Assembly (NCBI GenBank): GCA_029747015.1
Contig: JAKOGI010002806.1
Span: 1 to 64,000, forward strand
DNA length: 64,000 bases
Source of the DNA: Carnegiea gigantea
Taxonomy: Eukaryota > Streptophyta > Magnoliopsida > Caryophyllales > Cactaceae
Direction of reading: 5' to 3'
In this document: piece after piece, positions 33,881-47,530 of the stretch
Layout: each line of letters starts with the position of its first letter
Numbering within the stretch: position 1 is the stretch's first letter
Made by a program: the position numbers and the translations under genes
Notes under the pieces: generated by a model
What the model was told of the DNA's origin: nothing
What the model saw: the letters and a program-made list of their open reading frames with translations, nothing else
The model's database searches: none

Positions 33881-35713
33881 TTAAAGGTGTGTAATCCACT
33901 CTCATTTCCATATTTATTATGATATGTTAAAATTACAAGCTGAAGGTGCCCTTAACTGACTTGATTAAATGAAAGAAGGGTGAGTCATCTTCAGCTAGTG
34001 TTTTAACTTCAGTTATTGGCCCAGACCCCAATCGGCATTCCCACATAACTGTTATTGCTCCTATTGCTGCAAGTTCCCAATATCAAAGACATGACCTAGC
34101 TATCCCTACAAGTTTCCAAGAACATAATCAACACCAAAGTTAAATAGTTGCTAATGCCTCTGTCCCATCTTCATCCCATGTCAAGGTGACTGATATATTA
34201 CAATATGTATGCTTTATCTTCTTTTTTTCATAATTTGAGGCTAATTTCCAATACTATTCTTTCAGGCCTCCCAACATAAAGTCAAGATTAGGCTCTTAAT
34301 GTGCTATGTGAGAAATCAAAGGGTAAACAGAAAGCCTACCTCTTTGATAAAGGATCAAGACTGACTAAGCCATCCAAAGGAGCTTCATTCCTTGTCCTAA
34401 TCAACTTCAAGGTCAATGTGAGATTGCCTAACTTAACTGCATCAATACCTCAGCAGCCCTAACCATGTCTTAGATCCTCATCTTCATAGTCTCAACATCC
34501 TCAAATAGGTCTTGTATCCTCCTCTATAAAATTCAATGGTCAATCATGAAAAATGGGAGAATGAGAACACTTCTGCTCACTAATAAGACGTATGTGGTGC
34601 TATATTAATGAGCACTTGTGAATTTGTTGGATTTTGTTTATTTATGATTATTTTAGGGGTATATGATGTTTAAAACATGATACTGGGGAGATATGTACTT
34701 TTATGATTTATGTTTGAAGTTAGGTGTTCATTTTAGGATCTGCGTACTTGAATATACATGCTTGTTGAGCCAAGCATTCATTTTAGGGGACATGTACATG
34801 GATGTACATGTTACAAACTTCAATCAAGTTAGGGATATTTTTTGGCGGAGGGGGTTGTAGCATATAAGCCAAAGCCTATAATGCCAACATACGTAAGTAA
34901 GAAACAATGTTATTTATATCAAAACACTTTTTGCTAAATGTTGTCTCATTGCACTCAAATAGTTTCAGTCATACAATTGCCATGTTATTCATTTGCATTA
35001 CATTATAATTGATTACAAGTAATTCCTGCCCCAGAACAACTCCAAACTACAACCCCTTTCATCCCTTATGATCATAGCTAATCTATGCCCAATATGTTGA
35101 CCACCTAATGTACAACACCTTGAAAACAAGAAAGTGAATTTGATTCCCCCCCCCCAAATAGTAACTACAATAACAAAATGAAACAACAACAATCTCTACA
35201 TTAAAATCCTCTCCCTCATTTGATAACCGTGTACTTCAACCTCACCTTAGCATTCCTCTCCTTTAGTTACTTCAACTCTTATTCATCAACTTCTCTTTCT
35301 ATTTTTCACCTTCTACAATGTCTTTATTTTATCAAGCAATGACTCATTTTTCACTATTAGTGCTACAACCATGATCTCACTTTGCCATAAAATGAACCAT
35401 CAATCCACTCAAAATGCTCACAACCACCACGCATTTCAAGTCTTTAGCATCTCGCAAACTTTCTCAATGGGTTTTTGTTGGTCATGCTTGTCAGAATTTC
35501 ATACCCTTGCCGTATTTCTTACACAATCCAAGAAGCATAGGCATGATCTATCAGTCGTGTTCGTATTGGGGTTGACTCATTAATAAAGTTTTATCTGACT
35601 AGACATTGGTATGTTAGTTAATAACAATATCGAATTATTAAATAGGTTATTAGCAGGTCAAATTGCGCCAACCATTAACATGCTTTCGGACTAGCTTCCC
35701 TACAGATGACCCG
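33881..35713. other. 3' flank of the MULE gene
   Basis: Plus-strand coding-like fragments of the transposase tail may continue to about 34550, with many stops. The rest is AT-rich. A minus-strand stretch at about 35590-35210 contains CVVVVSILSGLMVHF, a possible membrane segment, and repeated stops. I could not assign it or find the MULE terminal inverted repeat. Confidence 0.4.
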
Positions 35714-38700
35714 TGTTGAGCAAAAATTTAGTAAAAGTAAATAATTTGCACATCGCAATTTTCTGACCTACAAAAATGTACGTTAGTTCATTTTTACTAC
35801 GACTCTATTCAAGAGGATGAAGCTCCTTAATTGCATCCCCTTCATGAGAGGCCACATTTTGATTCCAACTCGTTCTGTTTTCTTTTTTTTGTTGTCTTGT
35901 TTTGCATTCATGAGACTTTGTTTAATTTGGATCAACATTTGTCATTTTTTTTAATGTCAAATCACACAGACTCTAAACATACTTGCATTAGATAGTGAGC
36001 ATATAGACACCTTCTAGAAAGGGTACTACATGCACACATTCTTCATGTGCAAGTTAGGGGAGGTTAGTTTATTTGATTTCGAATTTAGGTTGCACTCTTT
36101 TTTTTTTTTTTTTTCCTGTTATGACTGCCTACGTATCTCTTTTTGTAGAGGATCAAACAAATTGTAGTTCTTTTATTTTTTATTTATTTTAATTTATATT
36201 TTATTTTGGTTAAGTTAAGAATTACTTCTTTTGGGCTAGATAAATAACCATAATTTTGATTTATTTTTGGTACTTGGATTTTGAAAATCATGGCTAAGTC
36301 ATATGTTTAGCCATTTCACGATTTTGATTTACCGACTTAGCTTTTATTGGGGTCGATCCATTAATTTTGTTTAACTTGCAACTGCACCCGATTATTTATA
36401 GGTTTCCTACGTATGCTTAGTGAGATCAAATCGACGTAGTTTTTGGTTTAAAAATTATTTTTCAAGCTTGCATCAGGAGGGGGGAATTTGGCTATCTTGA
36501 TTGTATATTTGGTTCGGGTCTAGTCCATTTTGCCATACTTATGATTTCAGAAAGATTCGTCTTTTTGAGAAGATTGGTTTTTTTTTTTTTAATTTGTTTT
36601 GGTTACGTGATGTGTAACCAAGGGTTACACAGTTGCAATTTGGTCTTTTATGAAAGAGGAGGAATATCAGTAAATGTTTTTTTGGCCCATTTCGTGGACT
36701 TGAAAATTTTAGGGAATCGGTTTCTATATTGTGAGGCTTGCCTTTTTCGTCGTTTGAGCAGATAAGGGGCAATCGACTCGAAAAGATCAATTTTTGTGAA
36801 GAGAAGGGGTGTCGGTTTGAGTCCATTTGAGAACTTCACAATTTAGACTGAACTTGAAAAACTTTTATATCAATCTTCCTACGTATCCTTAGTGGAGTCA
36901 AGTTATCGTAATTCTAATAGATACTTAAACTATTTACCTTATTTTTCCCTTGTAAATTTCGTCTAAGGGGAGACAAAATATTTACATCCACTTGTAATTT
37001 ATGGACAGCCCGTACATCAACTTGTTGTAACATAACCCAGTCAATGTCATTTGAGATCAAATTGTTTTATACTTATTTTTCATGCAATGAAGCTTCACGA
37101 ATATTGCTTGATCTTGGTTAATGATACCACATCCCTTCCTTTTTTGTAAATAGGCTCTGACCACCACTCGACCAAGGCTGAACTTGTATTTTTTATTTGT
37201 TTGTTTTCTTGGGTGTTTAAGGTTCGTTTTTCTTTCGCCCCAGATGAAGTAATGGCCTCGGCTAGTATTCCTTATATATATTTTTTTTAATTTAAAAACA
37301 TCGTGGCTCTTGCTTTTGTTTTCTTTCCCCTAATTTTTAATGGGATTTTAGCGATGTATTGATTTGAATCCAGTCGCGCGAAACAAGCTTTATTTTCTTT
37401 ATTATGAAGCGTGTTGATTAACTTCATCCTTTCATATCCCGTTCCCACCCATTTGAGCTTTTGGATAAATTTATTGACAAGCAATGACATGACAGAGATT
37501 TATCACTATCAAATTTATTTAGATTCATCACAAGCTTTTTTTTTTTTTTTTCCAATTGGTTTTGCAGCTTCCCCATCATCCTCTCATCAAAATAGAGGGC
37601 AAGCAATCTTATTTCACAGCATAGATTCTGGCCATAACAGAGGATTAACTTCCAAAAAATAAGCAGAGCCTTGGGCCCATGGATTAGCTTGGAGATGAAA
37701 CATTTTCCTATATTAATTTTGTCATATCATCTAGCCCATAGATGCTTTGTTCCTGTTTCTCATCTCCCTTTTTTTTTTCCCATAAGAATCGCCAACATTT
37801 ATAGTATGCTGAGATTGACATCCCTGGTTTTTCTTCTTTTGGGGCATCTAATAGGACTTAGGATTTGTCAGGAGCCGAGTTTATGGATCCGACGGGATCC
37901 AAGATTCAGGGGAATCCATGGTTTTATGAGTCCAGCGGCACTCGGGATCCAGCAAGATCCTCAACTTCATGGGTCCAGTAGGGCCTGGGATTCCAAACAA
38001 TTTGACTTATTTTAGTCCCTAAGGACTTCGAATCCCAGATCCAAATTTTGAATCCCGAAAAATTCAGCATATTTATAGTATCGAAAGAAGCGGGATTCTG
38101 AAGAATCTGATTTTTGACAGATCCTATAGGGTCCAACGTTTGTTGAGAGTACGACAAGTCTTTGTTTGAAGATTCGGTGCCCCATGCTCAACCGTTAGTT
38201 ACATCTCAACTTGACTCTTGTTTGAATTAGCCATAGCGAGGATGAGACAGAAGGTTAGGTATTTCGGAGTAGCGAAATCAACTTGATTGAATAGTTTAGT
38301 TACCTTTGAACTTTGAACTAGGACTTGTGGAAGACTATGAACTTGCTTGATGCCTTATTCTCCATTAGATTTTCTTTGCGCCTTTTGTTGTTCCAGTCTC
38401 TATATTTTTTTTTTTTTGGGACTTTGCAGTTTTGCTTGCTTTTCTTCGTCTCTTTGCCCTTCTCACTGTGTCCAACCTCCTTATTTTTATAATAACTCAA
38501 GTGGTTCACGTGTTTGTCCCACGTTGCAACAAAACCAAGAAAGTGGCAAAGGTGGGAAGTTATGGGTTGACTTATAGTCATGACAACCATCCTAAGGGAG
38601 TAACACCACTGAAGTAAATTGCCAACATTTGACCAAATTCACTCTTATGACTTACAGGCAAAGCTAAATTTATAGGTTTTGGTTTCGGCACATATCCACA

Positions 38701-38978
38701 ACCCAATTTATTTATTGAACATTTTTTTAAAAAAAATGTTTTTGTTATTTTGAGCTATGCAAACTAAGGTCGTAATTATGGGTAGTGATCAAATGTCAAT
38801 TACAAGGGTCCATTTTATTTGATCTTTATGATCAAGTTCATTTCAAGCTGTGTTAAGTCATTGAAATTTTGTCCCCTATTCTGTTTTTTCTTTCTTGGCG
38901 GATTTTTAGACATACTTAATATTTAAGTATATCGTTTTGATAATTTTTAAAAAAATTGTCAAAATTTTACGTTCAACA
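35714..38978 (-). repeat. 3' LTR of the Tat/Ogre-like element
   Basis: On the minus strand it starts TGTTGAACGT and ends GCTCAACA, 3265 bp. It aligns along its length with 52435-59456 once the inserts there are left out. It gives the empty site for both: ACTTGCTTGATGCC at about 38343, and an uninterrupted CACATATCCACAACCC at about 38689. ORFs in it do not match known proteins. Confidence 0.9.
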
Positions 38979-38991
38979 GTCGCCCCTCAAA
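38979..38991 (-). other. Polypurine tract of the Tat/Ogre-like element
   Basis: The minus strand reads TTTGAGGGGCGAC directly before the LTR start TGTTGAAC. Confidence 0.75.
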
Positions 38992-39894
38992 CATTATATG
39001 TGACAAATTTATTGAACATGTACTAGGTTCGATTTCACGCTGAACAAAAAAATTTTTGTATCTAAATATTTATGATGCCAAATTAATAGAGGTTGGAAGC
39101 TTACTATTGTCAAAAGCTGTTATAGCATCCGTGAGCTTAACAAGTCACCTTTGAGGAAGGGTCCATGTCTTACCTCACATCATACGCCAGCTTTCTAATG
39201 TGTACTCGAGTTCATTTTGTTGGAGGACCCTAGTTTAGGTAAGACTTGTGTCTTGTACAACCTCATGCAGTCTTGGGGAAGAATGCAGTATACCGTGATC
39301 CTTCTTTCATAAAAATAGAGGCAAAATTGGATTTTTGAGCATAAGTAACCAAAGTAACTCATTTTTACTCGAGGTAGATACGCTGAGTTTCAAACTTGAA
39401 ATGGGCATCTTTAAGAGATGAGTTTATACCCACATGCCTTTTAGGACACTATTTTTTTTTAATTGAAAAAAAAATTTATAGTCATACTTTCATGAAAACA
39501 TTTCTAACCTTCCCCTTTTTAGCTTTCATCCCTCAGTAACAATGGGAAATTGATCCATCTCTCTCGCTTTTTTTTTTTTTTTCAAAGGATTTTTTTTTAA
39601 GGGAAAGCTTCTTTTGTTTTCAAGGGGAAATGAAGTTTATTTGTTGGGTATAGTATTAAGCCAAATTGCCTATGTGCCCACTTTTTGAGGGATGAAACTC
39701 ACCGTAGTTCAATGTAATTCAGCTATCTAGAAACTTCAAGTAAATGCAATTCAGCTATCTAGAAACTTCAAGTAAAGAATTTCTTTACGCATTTGTCAAT
39801 GACACAAGCATATACTATTTGTCCATCATGATTTGAGAACTCATATGCCCCATTAGGAAAGCCCTTGGTGGTGGTTACATAAGGGCCCTCCTAT
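38992..39894 (-). other. 3' non-coding region of the Tat/Ogre-like element
   Basis: No ORF is supported. It is rich in homopolymer runs (39450-39600). An exact-looking 32-bp tandem duplication lies at 39713-39776. Confidence 0.6.
39713..39776. repeat. 32-bp tandem duplication
   Basis: Two adjacent copies of a unit containing TTCAGCTATCTAGAAACTTC differ at one base (TGTAATTC against TGCAATTC). Confidence 0.95.
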
Positions 39895-41976
39895 TTGGAC
39901 TAAAATTTTCCTCGTGCCTTCCAATTGATGATAATAGGTCTCCTTACTGTTAAGACCAAATCTCTAATGCCAAATGAGCAAAACTTGACTCGCTTGTTGA
40001 ATGCACCAGCCATTTGGGCTTGGTAAATTTCAAGCCTTTGTTGGGCCAATAACGGACGCTCATATAATTCTTCTAGTTCAACCAATCTGCCTTGAGTATT
40101 TTCATATACCCAGTGAATTGCATGGCCACTCTTAGGGAAGGTAATTGCACCTTAAGGGGTGGCACGACTTTCGAACAAAAAACAAACTTATAGGGTGTAT
40201 AACCAGTTGCAGTTTGAATCATCGATAGGCGATAAAGCTTCTGGTAGTCGTTCATGTCAATCCCTCTTTAACCTTGAGAACATTTTCTCTAGAATCTTAC
40301 AAAGCACTTTATTGAATGCTTCAGCTTGACCATTTGACAATGGATTATAGCTTGACGAGAAACTACGTCTAAACTTGTACTTCTCTACAAGCCTTATCAT
40401 CTCTTGATTTTTAAAGTAAAGGGCATTGCCTGAAATGATCTTGTACGGAACTCCGTATCTGTAAATGAGATAGGTCCTGATAAAGTTAGCGACTTGTTTT
40501 GCCCCCACTTCTTTTAACAGAACAACCCTAGCCCACTTCAAAAAGTAATCTGTAGGTGCTAAGATGAGTATATGGCCATGAGAAGAAGATGGCTTGAAAG
40601 GTCTTATGACATCTAGCCCTCACGTATGGAAGGGCCAAGATAATATACATGGGTAGAGTAATTGTGGTGATTGATGAATAAAATCACCATGTATTTGACA
40701 AGCTTGACATATCTTGGAAGACTTTATGGCATCTTGAACCATGGTTAGCTAGTAATAGCCTGTAACACCCCCAACCCAAAGAGGGGTCACACCGCTGGGA
40801 CTTCCTAGAGGGAAATCCTTAAGGCTCTTGAAACTTTAGGTTGGATTAGCATTTAGATACACATTCTAAATCAAAACTGCAAGAGTTTCCCCGAGTTTTA
40901 GCAACATTTTGGGGTCTTATCTCAGCTAAGGGTACCTGTAAACTGGTAGTAAGGTAAGAGCTGTACTAATCCAACTAATTTCATCACCTCGGGCCACCCG
41001 TCCGGGATTAATAATGGTCAACCAACTAAGACAAGGGTTAGAGTAATACAACTACAAGTACAGAACCGACTACATGCTTACACATACAACAATAAGCTTA
41101 ATATTTACAACATGATAAGCATCAAACACTTCTCAAGACTAGCAAAAGGCTTCTGATGAGTTGGTATCAAAGTAACTCCAAAAGTATCCTTTATACCTAT
41201 TCAAGCTGGACCTAGAAAAGGGAGTAAGTAAAGAGATGAGCAACCACATGCTCAGTGAGAATTCCTCGACTCTTTAAAACCAAAACAGTTGCAGGCCATA
41301 GTACTAATAATAGTCATATATCACGCATTTATATATTACTATCATATTAGGTAATCATAGTCTGCAAGGGAAGATCACCACCCTTAAACTTCACTCTAGC
41401 CACTCAACTCATTTCTAGGCCCTTAATAACAAATCTTCCCTACTAGCAAGCATTTAGGCACGAAATCAAGCAAGCAACAAGGATTGAGTAAAACAATTTC
41501 AAACTTACTTTTGAAAACGAAGTGACTCATGATACATTCTAAGAATGGTTTATAAATCACGTGAGTTTCTTCAATACTCATAATTCTTTCTAAAAGTTTT
41601 TGAAAAACTTGTATTAGTATGAAAGACTTGGTAAGAAACTTTCTTCCGCAGGATATGTACATTTGAAAGCTGAAAAGTTCAATGCATTACTAGAATATAG
41701 CCATACTTCTTTTAAAATTTCATTAAACTTTACTTAGAATCTCATTCACAAAACATGCAAGAGAGCTTTCTTGAAAACACTCTGCTTAGCCCCTTAAGGA
41801 TCATATTCTTAAAAACAAATCTTTTTCATATTGGTCCTCTGATGAGCCTTATACGCTTTTTAAATCTTACATAAACTGGCCTCTTAAAACGCTCTTTCTT
41901 TCTGAAATACTTAAAAGTGGCAAGATGCCAACTACTTTTCTTTCTTATTAGGAAAATACCTTCTCTTCTTAGTTCT

Positions 41977-42166
41977 GGGGGAACATCTCACGCCTTACTG
42001 TGTCTAGTTCCCAGGGAAACAGCTCATACCTTACTGCGTCCAGTTTCCAGGGGAACAGCTCACGCCTTACTGCATCCAGTTCCCATCACCTTCGGGAAAT
42101 AGCTCACGCCTTACTGCATCCAATTCCCCAGGGGAATAGCTCATGCCTTACTGCGTCCAGTTTCCA
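41977..42166. repeat. 36-44-bp tandem repeat with hairpin units, five copies
   Basis: Five units, starting near 41977, 42013, 42049, 42093 and 42130, each contain GGGGAACAGCTCACGCC or a variant, then TTACTGCGTCCAGTTCCC. The GGGGAAC start and GTTCCC end of a unit can pair. Confidence 0.85.
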
Positions 42167-44969
42167 CTCATAAGGTTTTACCATACTTCACCCTCGTCAG
42201 GGTCTTTTAGAGTTCCCACTTCTAGGTCTAACTCTCTAAGCCTGGCCAACTACCTAGGACTATCTTAGCCTTTAAAAAAATATTAAATCTTTGTAAGTTA
42301 TAAAAGAGGTTACTGACTGACTCAAATAGTAAGTTTCACCTCAAGTGAATCACAAATCATTTCTCTTTAATAGGTGCTTACTTTATTAAAATCATGCTTA
42401 TCTAGTAAAATAGCCTATAACCCTACTAATGGTTTATGGTTCTCTTCATTTTCACTTTGAAAGTCTCTCAGAATCGTAATAAATTTGCTAACTCTCATTT
42501 CAATACACATTTGAGTTTAAAAAAATACTTGGCTTGTTTCGCTTTCAGCTTGAAAACCTCTTTATATTGTAATAAGCTTGCTAACACGTAAGCCGAAACT
42601 CATTTAAAACTTAAAGTGCTTAGCTAGCATTTAACTCAAACTAAATTTGTAATCGAAGCTCATTGAAGCTTAAAGAAATAAACCCATTCAAACTAGCGTA
42701 TAACTTCAACTAAGTTTCATAATAAACTCATTTAAACTAGCATGTAACTCAAACTAAGTTTCATAATAAACACATTCAATTGCGCAAGTTTAGTTCGTTT
42801 GAAGTCCTCTTTAAATTCAAAGAAGGGTGCATAAACAAACTAAAACCTTAAATCGTTCCTGAACTTACTACGATTCAAAACTTAAAGCATTTAGCTCGCT
42901 TACAATTCAAACAAGGTTTTGTAATAGCCTTTTCAGTTGCCCATTTTAACTCGTTTCAATCCTTTCTAAATCACAAGGACGGAAGTGTGAATAAGGTAAG
43001 GCCTCAAAACATTTTCGAACAAACATCGAACTTAATTCTCAGCCTCTTAGATCCATCAACTAGTCAATTGGGTCATTTACTGATTAGTTCTACGATTTAG
43101 GATCCTTTTTAGGTCACAAATAGCTTGTCAAATTGGTCAGCAATTGACAACGTTTAAAGCATTTGCAATTATAAAACAAGCTTTTTAACGACCCCCTTTT
43201 TAAAGGCATCTAAAAATTTAAGAATTAGCTACATAGTGTCACGTAGCACATTAAGGGGGAAGGGTTCACAAATAGCACATTCATACACTTCATAGCACAA
43301 CTTGGCAGAATCTGCCTAATGAGCCACACATGGCCTCGCAATCGACATGATTGCGGCAATTTACAACCCAGACTCCCTTCTCACACAACACTGCCCACAA
43401 GGATCAAATTTTTCAATAGTTCCACCTCAAGCCATACAACTACCAAGCTCGGTTCAATATTGGCATGCACAAACCAATAATACATAAAACGATTATATAG
43501 GTATAACATTCATGCTAAATAGCCAAAATAGGATTTAATATGACTAAACTATTTTCTTTGACAACATTGAATGTGTAGCTTAATTTGCTCTACAATACCT
43601 CGAATTGCCTGGTCAACATTCGCAAGGTATAACACTTATATGCCACCTTCAAAACATTATTTAAATGTACTAAACTGATGCAATAGAAACTTTAAAGCGG
43701 TATTTTGCTTTCTAGTTCGCAAACAAATATCCATAAGCATAGTATTTCACTGTAACTACTACGAACAGACTATTAACATGTCCAAACTGATTTAGCCATA
43801 ACCGTTAGACCTAATTTGGTGTATTCCACCATTACTTCAATTACTCAGCTAGCATTTTAATATTCAAAATAGGGTTCAAGTGTGACAAACCGCTACTATA
43901 ACAATCACATGGCAGCACTCTATTTATTCTAAAATCTTCAACTAACCAGTTCATTCAATCATGCATCGAATCAACATGCAATTAACCCAAAATCAGCACC
44001 ATGCTTGTAATTTCTCAATATCGATTTTAATTCGCCCAAACTGATCACTAAACTCAGAATCAACATGCACTAACTAAATTTAATTAAATTCATTAAAAAT
44101 AGTCATAATTAGGAGTAAGAAATCTCCACCTCGATTCCAAGCTAGATGTTCGTTTCGAAGGCTATTGGGCTCGGCTTTAGGTGCTCGAACAACTCCGAAT
44201 TCCCGACCTTGCTCGTTGGCGCACGGAGAGAACCAATCCACGCCTTAATTCGCACAATTCGAGCCCTAATTTCAACCTAAATTCTCACTTACTGACTTGA
44301 ACTTGAGATGGATGCTTGAGGTTACGAATTAGTCCCCAATTTATAGAGGTTTTGAAGCATCTAACAACTAGGTTGCATGGCTAAGCTTTTACAAGTGTTG
44401 AGGCCTCGAATTCGCATTCAAACCCACCAAAAACTTGGTAGGTTCTACTATGATTTCAGCCCAGATTTCACATCAAATGGTTGCTAGTTTGTGGGGGAGG
44501 TCGAATGGGTACAATTTACAGCTGTATGTGGCGAAAATTTGCTGCAAAATGGAGCTTGGAGGCCGCGCGTATGGTGGAGGAGGAGAGGAGGAAGAAGACC
44601 TAGTAGAGAGCAGAGAGGAAAGAGAGACATGTCGGGGGTGGGGGGGTCGCGAAGGAGGAAGGAGAAAAAAGGGGGGGTCAGGCGCAATTATAAACTTGCT
44701 CCTCATCTACTTATCTTCTTCTTCTTTTCTTTTGTCTCAAGCTGTTTCATATTTGGTACCGATAGTCTAATTCGTAACCTGAATTCTAATCCTAAAATTG
44801 ATAACGCTACCTTTCATCGATTACTCATTCCCAAATATATCTATGTTCGATTTAACAAACATCGAATTACTTCTAAGGTTGACAACTAATCGTATCTGGG
44901 TTCCTATTCGAATTAATACCAGATAATAACCCTTCTTAATGCTTATTTAAAATCATTGAAAAGTTTTCA

Positions 44970-45028
44970 AAACTAATAATAATAATAATAATCATAATAA
45001 TAATAATAATTATTATTATTATTATTTT
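44970..45028. repeat. AAT/ATT palindromic microsatellite
   Basis: A run of AAT repeats is followed directly by ATT repeats, giving a long self-complementary tract near the right end of the solo LTR. Confidence 0.95.
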
Positions 45029-45304
45029 AATAGCAATAATAATATTCTTTTTAATAAAATTATTTACATAGGCACATCAATAATAATTTAACTCGTATCG
45101 TTAATAAAATACGGTTTTATAATGTAAAAAGGCATTACGAATAGCTTAATGGAAAATAAAGTACGCGAGTGTTACATAGCCCAACCTTTTGATTTGATCA
45201 GTAAGTTTTGGACCTGCTTGATGAGCACCACATACCCCGGCATAAACTTCATTTAGGACATGAGCAGCCTCCTCCCTTGACAAGCATCTAAGTAAAACTT
45301 CGTC

Positions 45305-46440
45305 CTACGTCTTTCGATATAAGTTTTCATTTTTAAATGTAAACCTTAGTGCTCGCCATTTTACCTCTGCCCTTTTCTTTGGATCAGTGGGTAAAATGTC
45401 ATATTGAATGTACTCAATGAGAGGTTGTCTCCAATCTGCTTCTTCTTCGACCTTAAAAATCGGGACCACATTTATTTCTTCATTTTCATCAAAATGTCTA
45501 AAGCAGACGCCAATAAGTGACATTCCCCAATTCTTATTTGAATTTCCCTATCATAAGGGAGTGTTAGTGAAGCAGCCAACTTTGTTAAGGCATCTGCTTT
45601 ATCATTTTCAAACTTCAGCACATGGTTGACCTCTATTTGAAAAAAATGGTTGATAAGGATTCTTGTCCTTTGGTAGAGAAGTGCTAATTTGATATTTCTT
45701 ACCTTGTATTTACCATTCATTTATCGGATGATTAACTGGGAATCATCGAATACTTCAAGTTAGTTAATACGCATTTCAAGGGTCAATTCAAGGCCAATGA
45801 TGAGTGCCTCATATTCAGCCATATTATTCGAGCAAACCTTAAGGAGAAAGAATGAATAAGGAATAAGTTCTCCTGATTGTGTGACAAACATAATCCCTAC
45901 CCGGGCTCCCGATTCCTTGCTGACTCATCAAAATATAACTGTCATGATTTGGTTTCAACAAGCATAACTTCATCATCTTGCAGATCATCGGGTTTTTTCT
46001 CATTATCAGAACATGGATGCGGTGCTAGGAAATCGACTATAGCTCGTCCCTTTACATTCTTTTGAGGCACGAACTTGATATCAAAAGAGGCCAAAAGCAT
46101 TGGCCATTTGGCTAATCTCCCTGATAGCACGGGTTTAGATAATATATATTTTAGTGTATCTGCCTTCAAGATTATTGATCTGATGGGATAAAGGTAGTGC
46201 CGAAGCTTTTGAACGGCAAAAACTATTTGCAAGGTAAATGTTTTCCATAAAGGAGTAATTTATTTCTACCCCACCATTTTCTAGCTGATACAAGGCATTT
46301 TCCTTCCCTTCATAATTAATTGGGCTAACACAGCCCCTAAAGACCATTCAAGGGCTACTGTATATAGGATTAGAGGTCTTCCTTATACTGGAGCCATTAG
46401 GACTGGTGGCCTTGTGAGATATTGCTTAATGCTTTCAAAA
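45305..46440 (-). pseudogene. RT connection, RNase H and linker of the Tat/Ogre-like pol
   Basis: The connection domain has KWPMLLASFDIKFVPQKNVK and GRAIVDFLA (46232-45942). The RNase H C-terminal half reads INHFFQIEVNHVLKFENDKA, then DALTKLAASLTLP (45720-45472), a segment strongly conserved in Tat and Ogre elements. A linker with WRQPLIEYIQYDILPTDPKK (45523-45305) joins it to integrase. The activity would remove the RNA template during reverse transcription. The parts lie in different frames, so the gene is broken. Confidence 0.8.
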
Positions 46441-47530
46441 GCATTATGACAAGCTTGATTCCAAATAAAAGGGCGTGCCTTTTTTTAGAAGTCTTGTGAA
46501 AGGTTGACACCTTCCTAACAAATTTGAGATAAACCGCCTTATGTAAGCCAGCCTACCTTGTAAACCCCGTAATTCTCTTAAGTTTATCATACAAGACATT
46601 TGGATTATGGCTTTGACTTTATCAGGGTCAATTTCAATTCCTTCTTTCCTAATAACAAAATCCAGGAACTTCCTCGAAGTAACCCCAAATGCACATTTTA
46701 AGAGGTTCATCTTGAGTTGGTATACACGCAACTTTTTGAAAACCTTTCCAAGGTCATGAGGATGATTTTCACTATCTTTTATTTTCATAACCAAATCATC
46801 AACATAGCATTCGACTAGGTCGTGGAAAAAAAATCACGAAAAATGATTGTCATGCTTTGGTAGGTGGCCCAACATTTTTTGGTTTCGGTTAGGTCTTCAT
46901 CTTCGAGGTCCATTTTGATTTGGTTGCACCCTAAGAAACCATCCATCAAGGATAGAGCCCCAAACCCCATAGTGGCATGCATGAGGAGCTCAATGATTGG
47001 TAGTGGGAAATCATCGTTGGCACATGTATTATTTAAGTCCCTAAAATCCACACATATCTAAAGTTGATCATTCTTTTTTGAACAGGTATGATATTAGCTA
47101 ACCAAGTTGGGTATTGAACTTCATGAAAGAAGTTAGCCTTTACAAGCTTGTCAACTTCAGCATTTATTTGAATTGTCAGTTCGGGATGAAAGCATCGTTG
47201 AGGCTGCTATATCGATTTTACTCCTTCAGAAATAGCTAACTTGTGGACAACAATGTTCAGATCTGAGCCCGACATGTCATGATATTCCCAAGCGAATATA
47301 TCTTTGTACTCTCGAAGGATTTGCTCATACTGTATCACTTCTTCATCATTCAAATGGTACTCACAAAAATTGGTTGGGGGTCATAAGTTGTTTCCAAATT
47401 TATCTCTCAAAACTCATCAATTGTTGTTGGACCACCATCTTCCATTTCTGGTGGTGCCAATTGAATAGCCTCGATAGAATCCTCAGACGATCCTTAATCT
47501 ATAGCAACTGAGTCACCATTCAAGCTTTTA
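46441..47530 (-). pseudogene. Tat/Ogre-like reverse transcriptase with internal deletion
   Basis: Upstream motifs are QLAPPEMEDGGPTTIDEF and REYKDIFAWEYHDMSG, then RCFHPELTIQINAEVDKLVK and YPTWLANIIPV. The palm begins with CVDFRDLNNTCANDDFPLP (47051 on). ALSLMDGFLGCNQIKMDLED keeps the catalytic Asp. About 20 residues that should follow, including the PFGLKNA region, are missing, and the reading goes straight to ATYQSMTIIFRDF. The YVDD box is intact at 46806-46795. The thumb reads KCAFGVTSRKFLDFVIRKEG. The enzyme would copy the element RNA into cDNA. The deletion and frameshifts make it inactive. Confidence 0.85.

Larger units (their letters stand above)
40761..45176. mobile_element. 4.4-kb solo LTR (TGTAACACCC family)
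   Basis: It starts TGTAACACCCCC and ends GAGTGTTACA, with the 5-bp target duplication TAGCC at 40756-40760 and 45177-45181. TG/CA ends and a 5-bp duplication fit an LTR; no internal genes, PBS or PPT pair is present. The length and ends resemble LTRs of Tekay/Del-type chromoviruses, which I infer without a sequence search. It lies inside the integrase gene of the Tat/Ogre-like element. Orientation is undetermined. ORFs near 44435-44889 are purine-rich artefacts. Confidence 0.85.
39895..45304 (-). pseudogene. Tat/Ogre-like integrase, split by a solo LTR
   Basis: The zinc-binding N-terminus is at 45304-45177, with VCGAHQAGPKLTDQIKRLG. The gene resumes at 40760 with GYY then a stop (Trp to TAG), then CQACQIHGDFIHQ. 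In the core, GLDVIRPF keeps the first Asp (after a stop), but the second site reads IISGNALYF where ISDN is expected, so the Asp is Gly. The Glu is kept in SYNPLSNGQAEAFNK (40541-40257). A C-terminal segment (40085-39900) has AGAFNKRVKFCSFGIRDLVL. Integrase inserts the cDNA into the host genome. The missing Asp, several stops and the 4.4-kb insertion make it inactive. Confidence 0.85.

Noticed and set aside
35210..35590. Minus-strand membrane protein fragment (CVVVVSILSGLMVHF)
   Set aside because: Several stops in frame and only one hydrophobic stretch; some MULE-associated accessory proteins have such tails, but this is too weak to name.
41977..42166. CRISPR-like array
   Set aside because: The units are adjacent degenerate tandem repeats without unique spacers, inside a plant solo LTR.
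44435..44889. 111- and 132-codon ORFs in the solo LTR
   Set aside because: Purine-rich, Gly/Glu/Arg-biased composition on one strand and Ser/Pro on the other, inside an LTR with no coding tradition.
40761..45176. Mutator-like element, because of TGTAACAC inverted ends
   Set aside because: The ends are only about 10 bp, they fit TG/CA of an LTR, and the duplication is 5 bp instead of 9.
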